Part shown: positions 32,082 through 41,746 of the stretch, piece by piece | Layout of the letters: every line of letters starts with the position of its first letter | Position numbering within the stretch: position 1 is the first letter of the stretch | From: Verrucomicrobiota bacterium | Lineage (GTDB): Bacteria > Auribacterota > JABMQX01 > JAFGEW01 | NCBI GenBank assembly: GCA_016931415.1 | Contig: JAFGEW010000060.1 | Location: forward strand, 1-57,784 | Length of the DNA: 57,784 bases | Direction: 5' to 3' | Translations under genes and position numbers: made by a program | The notes under the pieces: generated by a model | What the model was told of the DNA's origin: nothing | What the model saw: the letters and a program-made list of their open reading frames with translations, nothing else | The model's database searches: none

Positions 32082-34547
32082 ATGCCAACGGACGACGCCC
32101 AGACGGTCAACATTGCCGACATGGTCGGGGAAGCCGCCTCCATCCTGGAAGCGCTCCCGCAGCCTGCCTTCATCAAGGACGCCGCCTCCGTCTACCTCTG
32201 GGCCAGCAAGGCCTGGGCTGGCCTGATGGGACTCGATCCTGCCCAGATCGCCGGCAAGACTGACGCCGAGCTCTTCCCGTCCGAGGTGGGGCTGGCCCAC
32301 AGCGAGCCGGCCCGGTGCGCGCTCCGGTCGGGTCATTCCTGTCAGAAAGTCATCGTCCTGGAGATGCACACCCGCGGCAAGCAGCATGTCCAGGTCACCG
32401 CCTCGCCGATCCCCGGGCCTGACGGCATCCCGATCGGCGTGCTTGGCACGGCACGCGACGTCACCGAGTCGTTCGAGCCGGCCGGCGAGCTCCCGAGCGC
32501 CACCGGCTACCGCGACGCTATGGCGCTCTGCACCCGCTCGCTGCTCATGTCCACGGCCTCCGGCGAAGCCATCACCCGCTTTCTCCAGCACTTGGGCGAG
32601 ATCAGCCGCGTCCACGCCGTCACTGTCTTCGAGCACTTCACCACGCCTGAGGGCGAGCTGTGCTTCCGGCCCCGCTACAACTGGACCAGTCGGGCATGCA
32701 GACGCACCTGCCGCGAACGCGCCGCCGGCGCCTACGGCCCCTGGCTGGTGCGCTGGCACGAGATGCTCTCGATGGGGCTGCCCGTGCAGGGCACGCTCGA
32801 GACGCTCCCGCCCGAGGAGAGCGCTGTCCTGGCCGACGAAGGCATTCAGTCCGTCCTGCTCTTGCCGCTCGAGGTCAACGGCCGCGCCTGTGGCTTCATC
32901 CGCCTGGTCCACTGCGCGGAGCCGTACCACTGGGATGATGCCGAGGTTCAACTGCTCTCAATCGCCGCCGAAAGCCTCAGCGCCTTCCTGATGCGCATGG
33001 AGTCCGACAAGGCGCTCCGCGCCAAGATCGAGGAGCAGGAAGCCCTCTGGCGAGCCACGCCCGACCTGCTCCATATCAAGGACAAGGACTCGGTCTACAT
33101 CATGGCGAACCGAGCCTTCGCCGAGTTCCTCGGCACCCCCCTCGATGAGATCGCCGGCAAGACCGACTTCGATCTCTTCCCCTGCGACAAAGCGAGCAAG
33201 TTCCGCGGCGAGGACCGCGCCGTCCTCGAGACCGGTGTCACGCTCCGCAACCTCGACGAGACGCTCGTGGGCGCAGACCATCAGCCCATCCGTGCCATCA
33301 CAACCAAGGTACCGCTGCGCGACGCGAACGGCGCCGTAACCGGGGTCATTGGGATCACGCGTGACGTGACCGAGCGGGCCGAGCTCGAACGGCAGGTCCG
33401 TTTGGCGCAGAAAATGGAATCGATCGGCACGCTCGCCGCGGGCGTCGCGCACGACTTCAACAACCTGCTCACCTCGATCCTCGGCTTCGCCCATCTCTCC
33501 CTGCCCAGGCTCGACGAGGCCGATCCCGTGCATCGCTACATGAGCCACGTCGTGAGCGCCGGCACCCGCGCCCAGGACCTCGTGCGACAGCTTCTTACCT
33601 TCAGTCGCCAAGTCGAGGCCGAACGCAGGCCGATCCTGCTCACGCCCATCCTCAAGGAGACCGTCAAGTTCCTCCAGAGCACCCTGCCGGCCAATGTCGA
33701 GATCGTCACCCGCTTCCCCGAGGACGTGCCGCGTATCGAGGCCGATCCAACCCACATGCACCAGGTGCTGATGAACCTGTGCGTCAACGCCGCCCATGCC
33801 ATGCCCGACGGCGGTACACTGACCCTGCAGCTCGACGTTGACATCTGCACGACGGCACCTCCAGCCGGCAACGCGCCGGCACCCCGCTGGGTCGTGCTGA
33901 AGGTTCGGGACACCGGCTGCGGCATGGACGAGGCAACCCGGACCCGCATCTTCGAGCCGTTCTTCACCACAAAGGCACCGGGGACCGGCACCGGCCTGGG
34001 CTTGTCGACCGTCTACGGCATTGTCGAGGACACCGGCGGCACCATCGAGGTGGAGTCCGCGCCCGGCCAGGGCACGACCTTCACTATCCGAATGCCCGCG
34101 GCGGCCGAGGGCGCGCGAGTCGAGGACAAGGAGGAACACACGCCCTCCAGGGGCGGGACCGAAACCGTGCTGCTTGTCGAGGATCAGCCCGACGTGCTCG
34201 AGCTCGGACGCGAGACCCTCGAGCAGGCCGGCTATACCGTCCTCACCGCCGCCGACGGCGCGGAGGCGCTCTCGATCTACGAACAACGCGGTACTGAGAT
34301 CGACCTGCTCGTTACCGACGCCACCATGCCGCGCATGACGGGCACCCAGCTCATCCATCACGTGCTGATGGCCCTCAGAAGCGACGCCAAGATTGTGCTC
34401 TGCAGCGGGCACATCGTCCGCGAGGACGACCGCCGCACCATCGAGCAGGCCGGCGGGACGATCCTCCACAAGCCCTTCATCCCTGCTCAGCTCCTCGCTG
34501 CCGCCCGCCACGTGCTCGATGCGCAGCCGGCCGTACGAGAGCCTTGA
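32082..34547 (+). CDS. Hybrid sensor histidine kinase (PAS-GAF-PAS-HisKA-HATPase-REC)
   Basis: 821 residues, no membrane segment, so it senses a cytoplasmic signal. PAS 1 about 15-135 (PQPAFIKDAASVYLWAS), GAF about 145-320, PAS 2 about 325-440 (HIKDKDSVYIMANRAF). The phosphorylated His lies in GVAHDFNNLLTSILG (about 460). The ATPase has NLCVNAAHAMPDGG, RDTGCGMDE, FFTTK and GTGLGLSTVYG. The C-terminal receiver (about 697-815) has EDQPD and phospho-Asp in LLVTDATMPRMTG (about 745), plus the conserved Lys in ILHKPF. No DNA-binding output is fused, so phosphotransfer to another regulator, or receiver-based feedback, is expected. ATG 32082 follows GAGGTC. Confidence 0.95.
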   Translation: MPTDDAQTVNIADMVGEAASILEALPQPAFIKDAASVYLWASKAWAGLMGLDPAQIAGKTDAELFPSEVGLAHSEPARCALRSGHSCQKVIVLEMHTRGKQHVQVTASPIPGPDGIPIGVLGTARDVTESFEPAGELPSATGYRDAMALCTRSLLMSTASGEAITRFLQHLGEISRVHAVTVFEHFTTPEGELCFRPRYNWTSRACRRTCRERAAGAYGPWLVRWHEMLSMGLPVQGTLETLPPEESAVLADEGIQSVLLLPLEVNGRACGFIRLVHCAEPYHWDDAEVQLLSIAAESLSAFLMRMESDKALRAKIEEQEALWRATPDLLHIKDKDSVYIMANRAFAEFLGTPLDEIAGKTDFDLFPCDKASKFRGEDRAVLETGVTLRNLDETLVGADHQPIRAITTKVPLRDANGAVTGVIGITRDVTERAELERQVRLAQKMESIGTLAAGVAHDFNNLLTSILGFAHLSLPRLDEADPVHRYMSHVVSAGTRAQDLVRQLLTFSRQVEAERRPILLTPILKETVKFLQSTLPANVEIVTRFPEDVPRIEADPTHMHQVLMNLCVNAAHAMPDGGTLTLQLDVDICTTAPPAGNAPAPRWVVLKVRDTGCGMDEATRTRIFEPFFTTKAPGTGTGLGLSTVYGIVEDTGGTIEVESAPGQGTTFTIRMPAAAEGARVEDKEEHTPSRGGTETVLLVEDQPDVLELGRETLEQAGYTVLTAADGAEALSIYEQRGTEIDLLVTDATMPRMTGTQLIHHVLMALRSDAKIVLCSGHIVREDDRRTIEQAGGTILHKPFIPAQLLAAARHVLDAQPAVREP

Positions 34548-34614
34548 CCGCAGCATGTTCCTCTCCCTAGAATGAGGAGGCTGGAACAAGCCAGTGGCTG
34601 GCCGGGGTGAAGCC

Positions 34615-35409
34615 ATGAGACAAGGACTAGCCTGTACGATCCTGCTCGTCGGGGGACTCCTCCTCTCGGGATGTCTCAGCTCCTACTCGAGGGAGTATGT
34701 AACGCGGATTACCATTAACTCGGAGCCGCAGGGGGCCGAGTTCCGCCCGTGTATGGTTAGCGGACAAACCGGCCCTGTTATTGCCACGACGCCTTTTGCC
34801 ATGAACGTCTGTGTGAAGGTGTTCGGCAGCGGGATGGTGGAAGACGCACACTCCCGGGTCTGGGGATCGGCGGGCACGGTTGTGGCCCCCTTCAGCAGTT
34901 GGTCTTTGGCTAGGGGCAACGTCTACAACCTGGCCCTGTCCGGCTTTGTCGAGAAAGAAGGCCACGAACGGGTCCGCTTCCACGAGATCCATCACAACAA
35001 GGACCTGGACTCCGATTTCACGCTCCCGTACCAGGGCATCGCCGAGTTCTCGAACCGCAAAGCCCCGCCCCGCTGCATTACCGTGACGGTTCAGCTCATC
35101 CCCGCGAGCAACGCGCCGTCCGCCGCTGCCAAGAGAGAGCAGCCCGCGCAGTTGGCCGTCTCCTACGACCGCGCCGATGCAATCCCGCCGCGTCTGGGTA
35201 CGCTCGTTGTCACCAGTGATCCCCCGGGCGCTCTCGTCTATGTCGATGACAAGCTCGTGGGCGAGACCCCCTGCACGCTGACTCCTTTTGACGGTTTCTA
35301 CGACGTGCACGTTGTAGACCAGGAACGAGGTGAGTACCGGCAGACGGTTCGGGTCGTCGCCGACACCGAGGTCTGTGTCCAAGCGTCTTGCACGCCGCCG
35401 GGCCAGTAG
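34615..35409 (+). CDS. Lipoprotein with C-terminal PEGA domain
   Basis: 264 residues from ATG 34615, chosen because it opens directly into a signal peptide ending in a lipobox (VGGLLLSGC). The middle (about 40-150) is unassigned; a stretch (GSAGTVVAPFSSWSLARGN) may be membrane-proximal. A PEGA domain closes the protein: LGTLVVTSDPPGALVYVDDKLVGETPCTL, read in nucleotides about 35198-35284. PEGA domains are common in surface proteins. It is 67 bp after the kinase gene and might be co-transcribed. Function unknown. Confidence 0.88.
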   Translation: MRQGLACTILLVGGLLLSGCLSSYSREYVTRITINSEPQGAEFRPCMVSGQTGPVIATTPFAMNVCVKVFGSGMVEDAHSRVWGSAGTVVAPFSSWSLARGNVYNLALSGFVEKEGHERVRFHEIHHNKDLDSDFTLPYQGIAEFSNRKAPPRCITVTVQLIPASNAPSAAAKREQPAQLAVSYDRADAIPPRLGTLVVTSDPPGALVYVDDKLVGETPCTLTPFDGFYDVHVVDQERGEYRQTVRVVADTEVCVQASCTPPGQ

Positions 35410-35510
35410 CTGCGAGCATTCCACCGCGTCACCAGCAGAGGCAGCGGCCCTGCACCCCGTGTCCCCCGTCTTTAGTGTGCGCGATCAGGGTCTGCGATGC
35501 GGTGGCCCCG

Positions 35511-37406
35511 CTATTCTGTCGGGGCCTCGCCGCCAAAACGCTGCGGCGAGATCATGTTCCCGAATCGCGCGCTGGCGTCGAGAAGCCGCTCACGTTGTTC
35601 GGCCAGGATGCGGAGCAACTCGGGCGGAGCATCGGCGACGTGTTCGCGATGAAACTTCTCGACGCGGTCCAGTTTTGCCAGGTTCTCTTCGACGCGGATG
35701 GTGAACTGCCTCTCATAGTCCTCGGGCGTGTACTCCTGGTTGAGGACTTCCCTGAACAGGCGGCGAAGGTCCTCGAAGCACGGAATGCTGCCGGTCGGGG
35801 TGTGAACGCAGCCCACCTCGTCGTGCACGCGCAACTCCATCCACTTGACCCAGACGTGCTTGTCGCGGATGCCGTTGACGAATCGGCCTTCCTTGTCGCG
35901 CAGGAAGTAGTTGACGCCGAACACGAGCGGCGGTCTCCCGAGCCTTCCGCCGAACTCCAGGTTGTTGCGGATGTATTTGCCGAGCGAGATGGCCACGAAG
36001 TCCTGAATGCTCATCAGGTTGATCTCGGGCACGCCCTCCCGGCCGACGGTGGCAAAGGTGGTCTCCGTCTCGAGCGAAGCGCCGTAGGCGATGATCCCGT
36101 GTTGCCATGAGAAGCTCTGCTGGCAGGGGACATAGGCTTTGGCGTCGCGCCCGCCGTACATGATTCCGGCCAGCGGGACCCCCTGGGCGTTGTCCAGTTC
36201 CTGGTCGCAGTTGGCCATTGCCTTGAGCGACAGGGCGTACCGGGCGTTCTTGTGGGCGCACGGAATCTCGACGCCCTTTGCGTCTTTCTTCCCTTTGTGC
36301 CAGCGACCGGAGAAGTTCTCGCCGTCAGCCGGGACGTCGACGCCCATGCCGAGCCAGTACGGCCTTCCGTCCTTGACCAGCACGTTAGAGAAGACCACGT
36401 CGCCGGGTTTCGTCAGCGCGTCCCAGATCGCCGGGTCGTCTTTGGCGTTGACATTCTGAAGAATACCGAAGATGCCCGCTTCGGCGTTGGCCGCCATGCA
36501 GCGGTCACCGACGGCACGGAGGTAGGCGATGTCGTCTCCGAGGATGGTTTCGCCACGGAGCATGGCCGTCGAGGTCTTGCCGCACGCGCTGGGGAACGCG
36601 CCGGCCAGGTACGTCTTGCGTCCGCCGGGCCCGCGCACCCCCAGGAGGAACATGTGCTCAGCCAGCCACCCCTCGCGGTCCGCCTTGCGGATCGCGAGCC
36701 GAAGCGCCAGCTTCTTCAGCCCCACGGTATTCCCCGCGTACTGGGTGTTGACGCTGTACACCGTGTCCGTGGTGTAATCGATGTAGATGCGTTTCTTGTC
36801 CGGCTCGCTGCTGACCATCCGGTCATCGAGCTTCCCGCTCGAGTGCAGCGTGGCGAAGGGCCGGGCGGCGGCCCCGAGCCGCTTGAACAGCTCGTAGCCC
36901 GGGCGATAGAGCAGGCTCACGCTGTGGGAGACGTAGAAGGAGTCGGTGCACTCGACGCAGGGGATGCTGAAGTCCGAATCGGCCGGGGCCAAGGTCATGA
37001 AGCGCACAATCATCGTGCGGCCCTTCATGGCGCCCTCGAGCAGTCCGCGCACCTCCGCAAGGCCCTCCTCGCGTTCGATCTGGTTGACCGCCTTGCTGAG
37101 CGTGTCGGTCTGGGGCACGAGGTACCTGGTGACCTCACGGTCGCGGCCCTGATCCTCCATCCCGTCGAAATGAACCGTGTGGCCCGGTACCGCGAGCGCC
37201 TTCTCCTCGCCAAGCTCGATGGCCATCCGGCGGCCGTACGCGATATCCTCGGCCGAGTCGGTGCTGACCCACACTGCTTCCGGCATGCACAGCTCGACGG
37301 CGTCGGCGATGAATGCGTGAAGGAGTTCGTTCTCAATGGCCGCGAGCCTCCGGAGGCTTTCCGCGTCCACTCTCGATTTCAGTCGTTCCAGATGTGTGTT
37401 CATCAT
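35511..37406 (-). CDS. pckG: GTP-type phosphoenolpyruvate carboxykinase
   Basis: 631 residues, typical of PckG. Oxaloacetate + GTP gives PEP + CO2 + GDP. The GTP-type P-loop FPSACGKTSTAM (about residue 275), TYLAGAF ahead of it, GDDIAYLRA metal loop, and the C-terminal VFGVNYFLRDKEGRFVNG are visible. ATG 37406 (next codon also ATG) has AGGACACAGG upstream. Divergent from the ATP-type gene pckA at 38177. Reaction direction cannot be told from sequence; gluconeogenic use is usual, and carboxylation is known in some anaerobes. Confidence 0.97.
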   Translation of the reverse strand: MMNTHLERLKSRVDAESLRRLAAIENELLHAFIADAVELCMPEAVWVSTDSAEDIAYGRRMAIELGEEKALAVPGHTVHFDGMEDQGRDREVTRYLVPQTDTLSKAVNQIEREEGLAEVRGLLEGAMKGRTMIVRFMTLAPADSDFSIPCVECTDSFYVSHSVSLLYRPGYELFKRLGAAARPFATLHSSGKLDDRMVSSEPDKKRIYIDYTTDTVYSVNTQYAGNTVGLKKLALRLAIRKADREGWLAEHMFLLGVRGPGGRKTYLAGAFPSACGKTSTAMLRGETILGDDIAYLRAVGDRCMAANAEAGIFGILQNVNAKDDPAIWDALTKPGDVVFSNVLVKDGRPYWLGMGVDVPADGENFSGRWHKGKKDAKGVEIPCAHKNARYALSLKAMANCDQELDNAQGVPLAGIMYGGRDAKAYVPCQQSFSWQHGIIAYGASLETETTFATVGREGVPEINLMSIQDFVAISLGKYIRNNLEFGGRLGRPPLVFGVNYFLRDKEGRFVNGIRDKHVWVKWMELRVHDEVGCVHTPTGSIPCFEDLRRLFREVLNQEYTPEDYERQFTIRVEENLAKLDRVEKFHREHVADAPPELLRILAEQRERLLDASARFGNMISPQRFGGEAPTE

Positions 37407-37753
37407 GATGCGACCTGTGTCCTTTCTCTGATCTGGCTGCTCCTGACCTTGGGCCTGTCTTGTCGCCTCATTTGCACAGTGAATCCCGCCATTGTTGCGG
37501 GAACGCCGGATCCTCAGATTCGCCAAGGCGGTCGAGACGACCAACCCCGGAACACTCACGACCCTCCGCCGAGGCAGCTCCGGCCGTCACCTGTAGGGCA
37601 CAGGACGGCCGCACATCGGAGGAGAGAGGGCAGACCTACACCTTGCGTGAAAGACCGTAGCAGGAACACGCCGTGGTCCGTCAAGACAAAACGTCAGAAA
37701 GACTGCGGCGATCCCGCCACCCGGTCACGGACCGTGCGCTGTCGGCCGCGGAC

Positions 37754-37905
37754 GCCGCCGAGGTTGTGCTGTTCAGCGACCACGCTGTCCACGAGGACGG
37801 CCGCGGCGCCAACGAGCAGGCCGGTGGGACGATCCTCCACAAGGCCTTCATCTCTGCCCGGATCGTCGCCGGCGTCAGCCGCATCTGTGACGTCAAGGAG
37901 CAGGA
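37754..37905 (+). pseudogene. Fossil of a receiver-domain C-terminus
   Basis: Read in the plus frame, EVVLFSDHAVHEDGRGANEQ followed by AGGTILHKAFISARIVAGVSR lines up with KIVLCSGHIVREDDRRTIEQ and AGGTILHKPFIPAQLLAAARH at the end of the kinase at 32082-34547. The similarity also shows at DNA level (GAGCAGGCCGG(T/C)GGGACGATCC shared). No receiver N-terminus or phospho-Asp lies upstream, and no proper start. This looks like the 3' end of a duplicated receiver gene left between the two PEPCK genes. The surrounding 37407-38176 spacer otherwise holds no gene that I can support. Confidence 0.7.
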
Positions 37906-38176
37906 CCGGCGTCTTGCCTTGGCGCTGAGGCTCACCCAACGGTCGGATGTGCGCCCCGCAACACGCGCCTGTGCAGACGCGTCAGCGTCATGGACGCCGG
38001 CGACGCAACGCCGTCCCGCACTTCGCTGTTTACAGCACGCGCCATCTCGTATATGGTCATCCAGGGTGCGGTCGCACCCGTGTGCGGGCGCCGTGCCGTG
38101 AGTCGTGTGCGCCTCTGAAGAGAAACACACCCCGGATCGTGAGCAGGGGCAGAGCTCCGCCCAGGGAGGGCATGTT

Positions 38177-39691
38177 ATGAAGATCCTCGACTTCGACTTC
38201 ACGCCGAAGAAGCTTATCGCAAACCCGAGCGACGCCGAGTTGCGGGAGATGTGCTTGCGCCAGGATGGCAAGATCACCCAGTTCGGCAACATCGCCGTCA
38301 TCTCGCGTGTGCGCAACCGCAGCGCCAAGTTCACCGAGGTCATCTGGGACAAGCTCGACGCCGACGATCGCGAGACGCTCACCGAGGCGTTCCGTGCGAT
38401 CGAAGAGAAGACCATCATCCAGCTCGATAAGACGATGTGCACGGACAAGCGGTTCAAGAAGGCATGCCGCCTGTACGTCGACGCCAAGTTCGCTCGGCTG
38501 CCGCTCATGTGGGGCAGCACGCTGTTTGCAGGCGAGGACGGCGAGCCCGACTTCATCACCATCGCCCTGCCCGACTGGCGCGAGCGCCGGGTCTATGTTT
38601 TCCCCGACCGCGGCATCACCATCGTGCTCGGCAGCGACTACAAGGGCGAGATCAAGAAAAGCATGCTGCGCCAGATCATGTATACGGTCAAACAGCAGAA
38701 CTGCCTTGGCCTGCACGCCGGGAGCAAGATCCTGCGCATTAGGAAGGGCGGCGACGGCGCCGATGCACGCCGTCTCCACGACGTCGGCTTTCTTTTCTTC
38801 GGCCTGAGCGGCACGGGCAAAACCTCGCTCTCGTGCCATCACCACTGGCTGCGCTGGCCCGAGGGCGTGGTGATCCGCCAGGACGACGTGGTTATTCTCG
38901 AGCCGACTGGCCGCGCCGCCGGCACCGAGGCGTGTTACTACATCAAGACCGAGGGGCTGCGACCCGACGACCAGCCGCTGCTGTACGCGGCCGCCATTTC
39001 GCCGCGCGCCATCCTCGAGAACGTCCAGGTTTCCGGCGAGAACAACGTTGTCAACTTCGACGACGCGTCGCTCACCTCGAACGGCCGCGCCATGGTCAAC
39101 CGGCACGACATCGCGTTCACCGACGGGTCTGTTGACCTCGACGCCGTGCATAACCTGGTCTTTATCACGCGCCACTTCCACATCGTGCCGCCCGTGATGA
39201 AGCTCTCGCCTGAGTGGGGCGCCGCCGCCTTCATGCTTGGCGAGTCAGTCGAGACCTCCGCGGGCGATCCGACCCAAGCCGGCAAGTCCAAGCGCGTCGT
39301 TGGCACCAACCCGTTCATCGTCGGCAGCGAGGCCGACGAGGGCAACATCTTCCTCGACATCCTCCGGAAGAATCCCGGCATGCAGTGCTACCTGCTCAAC
39401 ACCGGCTGGGTCGGCGGCGAGCACCGCGGCGTCAAGATCAGCGTCAAGGACAGCGCCCGCATCATCGAGATGATCGCGCGCGGCACGATCACCTGGAAAC
39501 CCGACGAGTTCTGGGGCTTCGAAGTCCCCGAAGAAGTCCCCGGCCTCGACATGAGCCGCTTCGACCCGAGGAACTTCTACGCCCAAGACGAGATCGATCG
39601 TGCCAGCCGCGAACTTCGGGATGAACGCCGCCAATGGGTCGCGGGCTTCAAGGACCTCGACCAGAGCGTCGTCAACGTGTTCGCCAAGTAG
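38177..39691 (+). CDS. pckA: ATP-type phosphoenolpyruvate carboxykinase, divergent short form
   Basis: 504 residues, about 30 shorter than typical PckA. The ATP-type P-loop FFGLSGTGKTSLS (about residue 217), an RSAKFTE stretch in place of RSPKDK, LGSDYKGEIKKSML, the metal-His LHAG, and NTGWVGGEH are all present. The usual GDDEHxW metal motif appears as RQDDVVIL, keeping the Asp pair. So activity is likely, but the substrate pocket is atypical. It would convert oxaloacetate + ATP to PEP + CO2 + ADP. ATG 38177 is preferred over an upstream in-frame start because GGGAGGG lies 6 nt ahead and conserved sequence starts there. Confidence 0.9.
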   Translation: MKILDFDFTPKKLIANPSDAELREMCLRQDGKITQFGNIAVISRVRNRSAKFTEVIWDKLDADDRETLTEAFRAIEEKTIIQLDKTMCTDKRFKKACRLYVDAKFARLPLMWGSTLFAGEDGEPDFITIALPDWRERRVYVFPDRGITIVLGSDYKGEIKKSMLRQIMYTVKQQNCLGLHAGSKILRIRKGGDGADARRLHDVGFLFFGLSGTGKTSLSCHHHWLRWPEGVVIRQDDVVILEPTGRAAGTEACYYIKTEGLRPDDQPLLYAAAISPRAILENVQVSGENNVVNFDDASLTSNGRAMVNRHDIAFTDGSVDLDAVHNLVFITRHFHIVPPVMKLSPEWGAAAFMLGESVETSAGDPTQAGKSKRVVGTNPFIVGSEADEGNIFLDILRKNPGMQCYLLNTGWVGGEHRGVKISVKDSARIIEMIARGTITWKPDEFWGFEVPEEVPGLDMSRFDPRNFYAQDEIDRASRELRDERRQWVAGFKDLDQSVVNVFAK

Positions 39692-40037
39692 CGCGCGGGC
39701 AACCTAATGTCGTAGGGCGGAGGCCGCCGTGGCCGCCGTGTTCTTTCCGTACGCGCAGTTCGATCCTGCCGCCTGCGTGTTCGTGATAGCCTCGGCGAAG
39801 GCAGAAGCCCGGCAAGGCGGTCACGTGGGTAGCCACAGGCGTAAGGGTGTGTTGGAGAATCGCGCACCGGGCCCTCTCGGGCCTGCCCAGAGGGCGCGAC
39901 ACCTCCACCTGTTGCCCCTCCCGGGGGGGGCAACAGGATTGCAGAAGCCGCGCCTGTGGCCTCACCCCCTCGGCAAATCGCCTTCGCCTTGGGCCGGCGG
40001 GAGAGTTCTCGGCGCGTGAAGCGGCTGTCGGCCGCAC
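39692..40037. other. Convergent spacer with GC palindromes
   Basis: 346 bp between pckA and glnA, no gene. GGGCCCTCTCGGGCC (about 39868-39883) and CTGTTGCCCCTCCCGGGGGGGGCAACAG (about 39909-39935) can form hairpins and may serve as the terminator of both convergent genes. GGCACGCC-type words of the dispersed family also occur. Confidence 0.5.
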
Positions 40038-41543
40038 TCAGGAGCAATGGAAGAAGTCGTCGACGAGTTTCCGGATCTCCTCGCCCTTGCCGTAGAAGCG
40101 TTCGCTCAGATCTTCGTCCCCGTAGGCCTTGAGGATCCTGGCCAGACCGTCGATCACGATGGGGGAGAACACTCCGTTGCGCTCGTAGATGGCCCGGTCC
40201 TTAAGCAGGCGCTCGGCCGATTCCCAGCACGACGTGGGCAGTTGCGGCAGCCTGGCCTGGATCTCCTTGTGCTCGGGCGCGAAGATGTTGACGTCAACGT
40301 AGAGATCGCGCGCGTAGTCGAGCGCGTTCTCCATCTCGAGGCCGTGTCCGGCGGCCACGGCGAGCCCGGCGAGCAGGAAGTGGATGTTGGCCGAGCCGTC
40401 CGGGCAGCGGAACTCGACCGTCTGACTTTGGCTCAGGTCGCCGACGTCGGACTGCTCCAGGGGATTGGCGTCCTGGATCATGTTGCCGATATGTGTCCAT
40501 CCCAGCGGCACGCGCACGAGGACCGAGCGGTTGCGGTCGCCCCAGCAGATGTTCGTGGGCGCTTCCTGATGCGGCACGAGCCGGAGGAACGAAGTCGGCA
40601 CCGTGTTGCCGAAGGCTGTGAGCGACGGGGCAAGCCGGAGGTAGCCGGCGATGGCCTTCCGGGCCGCGTCGCTCAACCCGCCCTTGTCGACCATCATGTT
40701 GCGCCCGTCCTTGACGAGCCGCGTGTGGATATGCAGTCCGCTGCCGGCGTGGCCGACCACGATCTTGGGCGCGAAGCTGATCACGACGCCGTATCGGTTG
40801 CCGAGCATTCTCAGGACCCACTTGGCAATCACGATCTGGTCCGCGGCGTCCTCGAGCGGCACGGGCATGAACTCGATCTCGTGTTGCTCCATCGTTCCGT
40901 CGTCGCCGCGGATGTTGCCGACCTCGGAATGACCGTACTTGATCTGGCCGCCTGCCTGGGCGATCGCCTGCATCGCCTCGTACCGCAGGTTCTCCCAGTG
41001 CGAGAAGGGGGCTGATTCCTGGTACCCCTTCTGTGCCGGTGTGGGGTAGGGGCCCGTCGAGCTGTGCACCACGTAGTACTCGAGCTCGCCCATCGCCTCC
41101 AGGCTCATCCCCGTGCCGGCTTTGAGCGCCTCGTGTGCCTTATGGACCGTGTACTCGGGCGCACTCGGCAGGGGCGTGCCGTCCTTCGTGTAGTACGAGC
41201 AGAGGATGTCCACGGTCGGGATCGTGGCGAACGGGCTGACGTATGCGGTCCTGTACCGCGGCAGGACGTAGAGGTCGCTCGACGCCGCGTCGATGTACGA
41301 GAAGAGGCTCGATCCGTCCACGCGCTCGCCCGCCGACAGCAGCCGGTCGAGCTGAGGCTTGCCGGTGATGATGAAGTTCAGCGTTTTGAGCCGCCCGTCG
41401 CCCGCCACGTACCGGAAGTTGACCGACTGAATGTCGTTCTTCTCGATGAAGTCGATCAGGTCAACCTTGGTGAACTCCTCCGCCGGCTTGCCGACGTGCT
41501 GAACGATCTTGTTTGGATTCAGGGCAACGCGTTCGTTCTTCAC
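40038..41543 (-). CDS. glnA: Glutamine synthetase (type I-like)
   Basis: 501 residues, longer than classic GlnA (about 470). The metal and nucleotide loops are recognisable: GELEYYVVHSS, HEIEFMPVPLED, the GHAGSGLHIHTRLVKDG loop, NxxSFLRLVP(H)xEAP-type segment (TSFLRLVPHQEAPTN), RNRSVLVRVPLG and EFRCPDGSANIHFLLAGL. ATP-dependent amidation of glutamate. An obvious C-terminal adenylylation Tyr motif (NLYxLPP) is not seen. GTG 41543 is chosen because GAGGAG stands ahead of it. Located just downstream of gltBD, same strand, as part of ammonia assimilation. Confidence 0.94.
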   Translation of the reverse strand: MKNERVALNPNKIVQHVGKPAEEFTKVDLIDFIEKNDIQSVNFRYVAGDGRLKTLNFIITGKPQLDRLLSAGERVDGSSLFSYIDAASSDLYVLPRYRTAYVSPFATIPTVDILCSYYTKDGTPLPSAPEYTVHKAHEALKAGTGMSLEAMGELEYYVVHSSTGPYPTPAQKGYQESAPFSHWENLRYEAMQAIAQAGGQIKYGHSEVGNIRGDDGTMEQHEIEFMPVPLEDAADQIVIAKWVLRMLGNRYGVVISFAPKIVVGHAGSGLHIHTRLVKDGRNMMVDKGGLSDAARKAIAGYLRLAPSLTAFGNTVPTSFLRLVPHQEAPTNICWGDRNRSVLVRVPLGWTHIGNMIQDANPLEQSDVGDLSQSQTVEFRCPDGSANIHFLLAGLAVAAGHGLEMENALDYARDLYVDVNIFAPEHKEIQARLPQLPTSCWESAERLLKDRAIYERNGVFSPIVIDGLARILKAYGDEDLSERFYGKGEEIRKLVDDFFHCS

Positions 41544-41746
41544 GGTTTCTCCTCTCTCGGCCTGGATGATCCGGCAGAAGCTGGGACCGCACACGCCCTC
41601 ATCGGGAATCCTGCCCCTCGCGCCGCATACTAGGCGAGCGAGCCGAGCGTGTCAAACAAAGGGTAATGCGCGGCCGGCAGACGAGGCCGAAGTTCACGCA
41701 CGCCGCCCCGCGTAGCGCGCTCGTCGGGCAACGCACGCGATCGAAG

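Noticed and set aside
37673-38101. 142-codon open frame as a functional receiver protein
   Set aside because: It lacks the first two thirds of a receiver domain and the phospho-Asp, and after the matching stretch the translation is Arg/Pro-rich noise.
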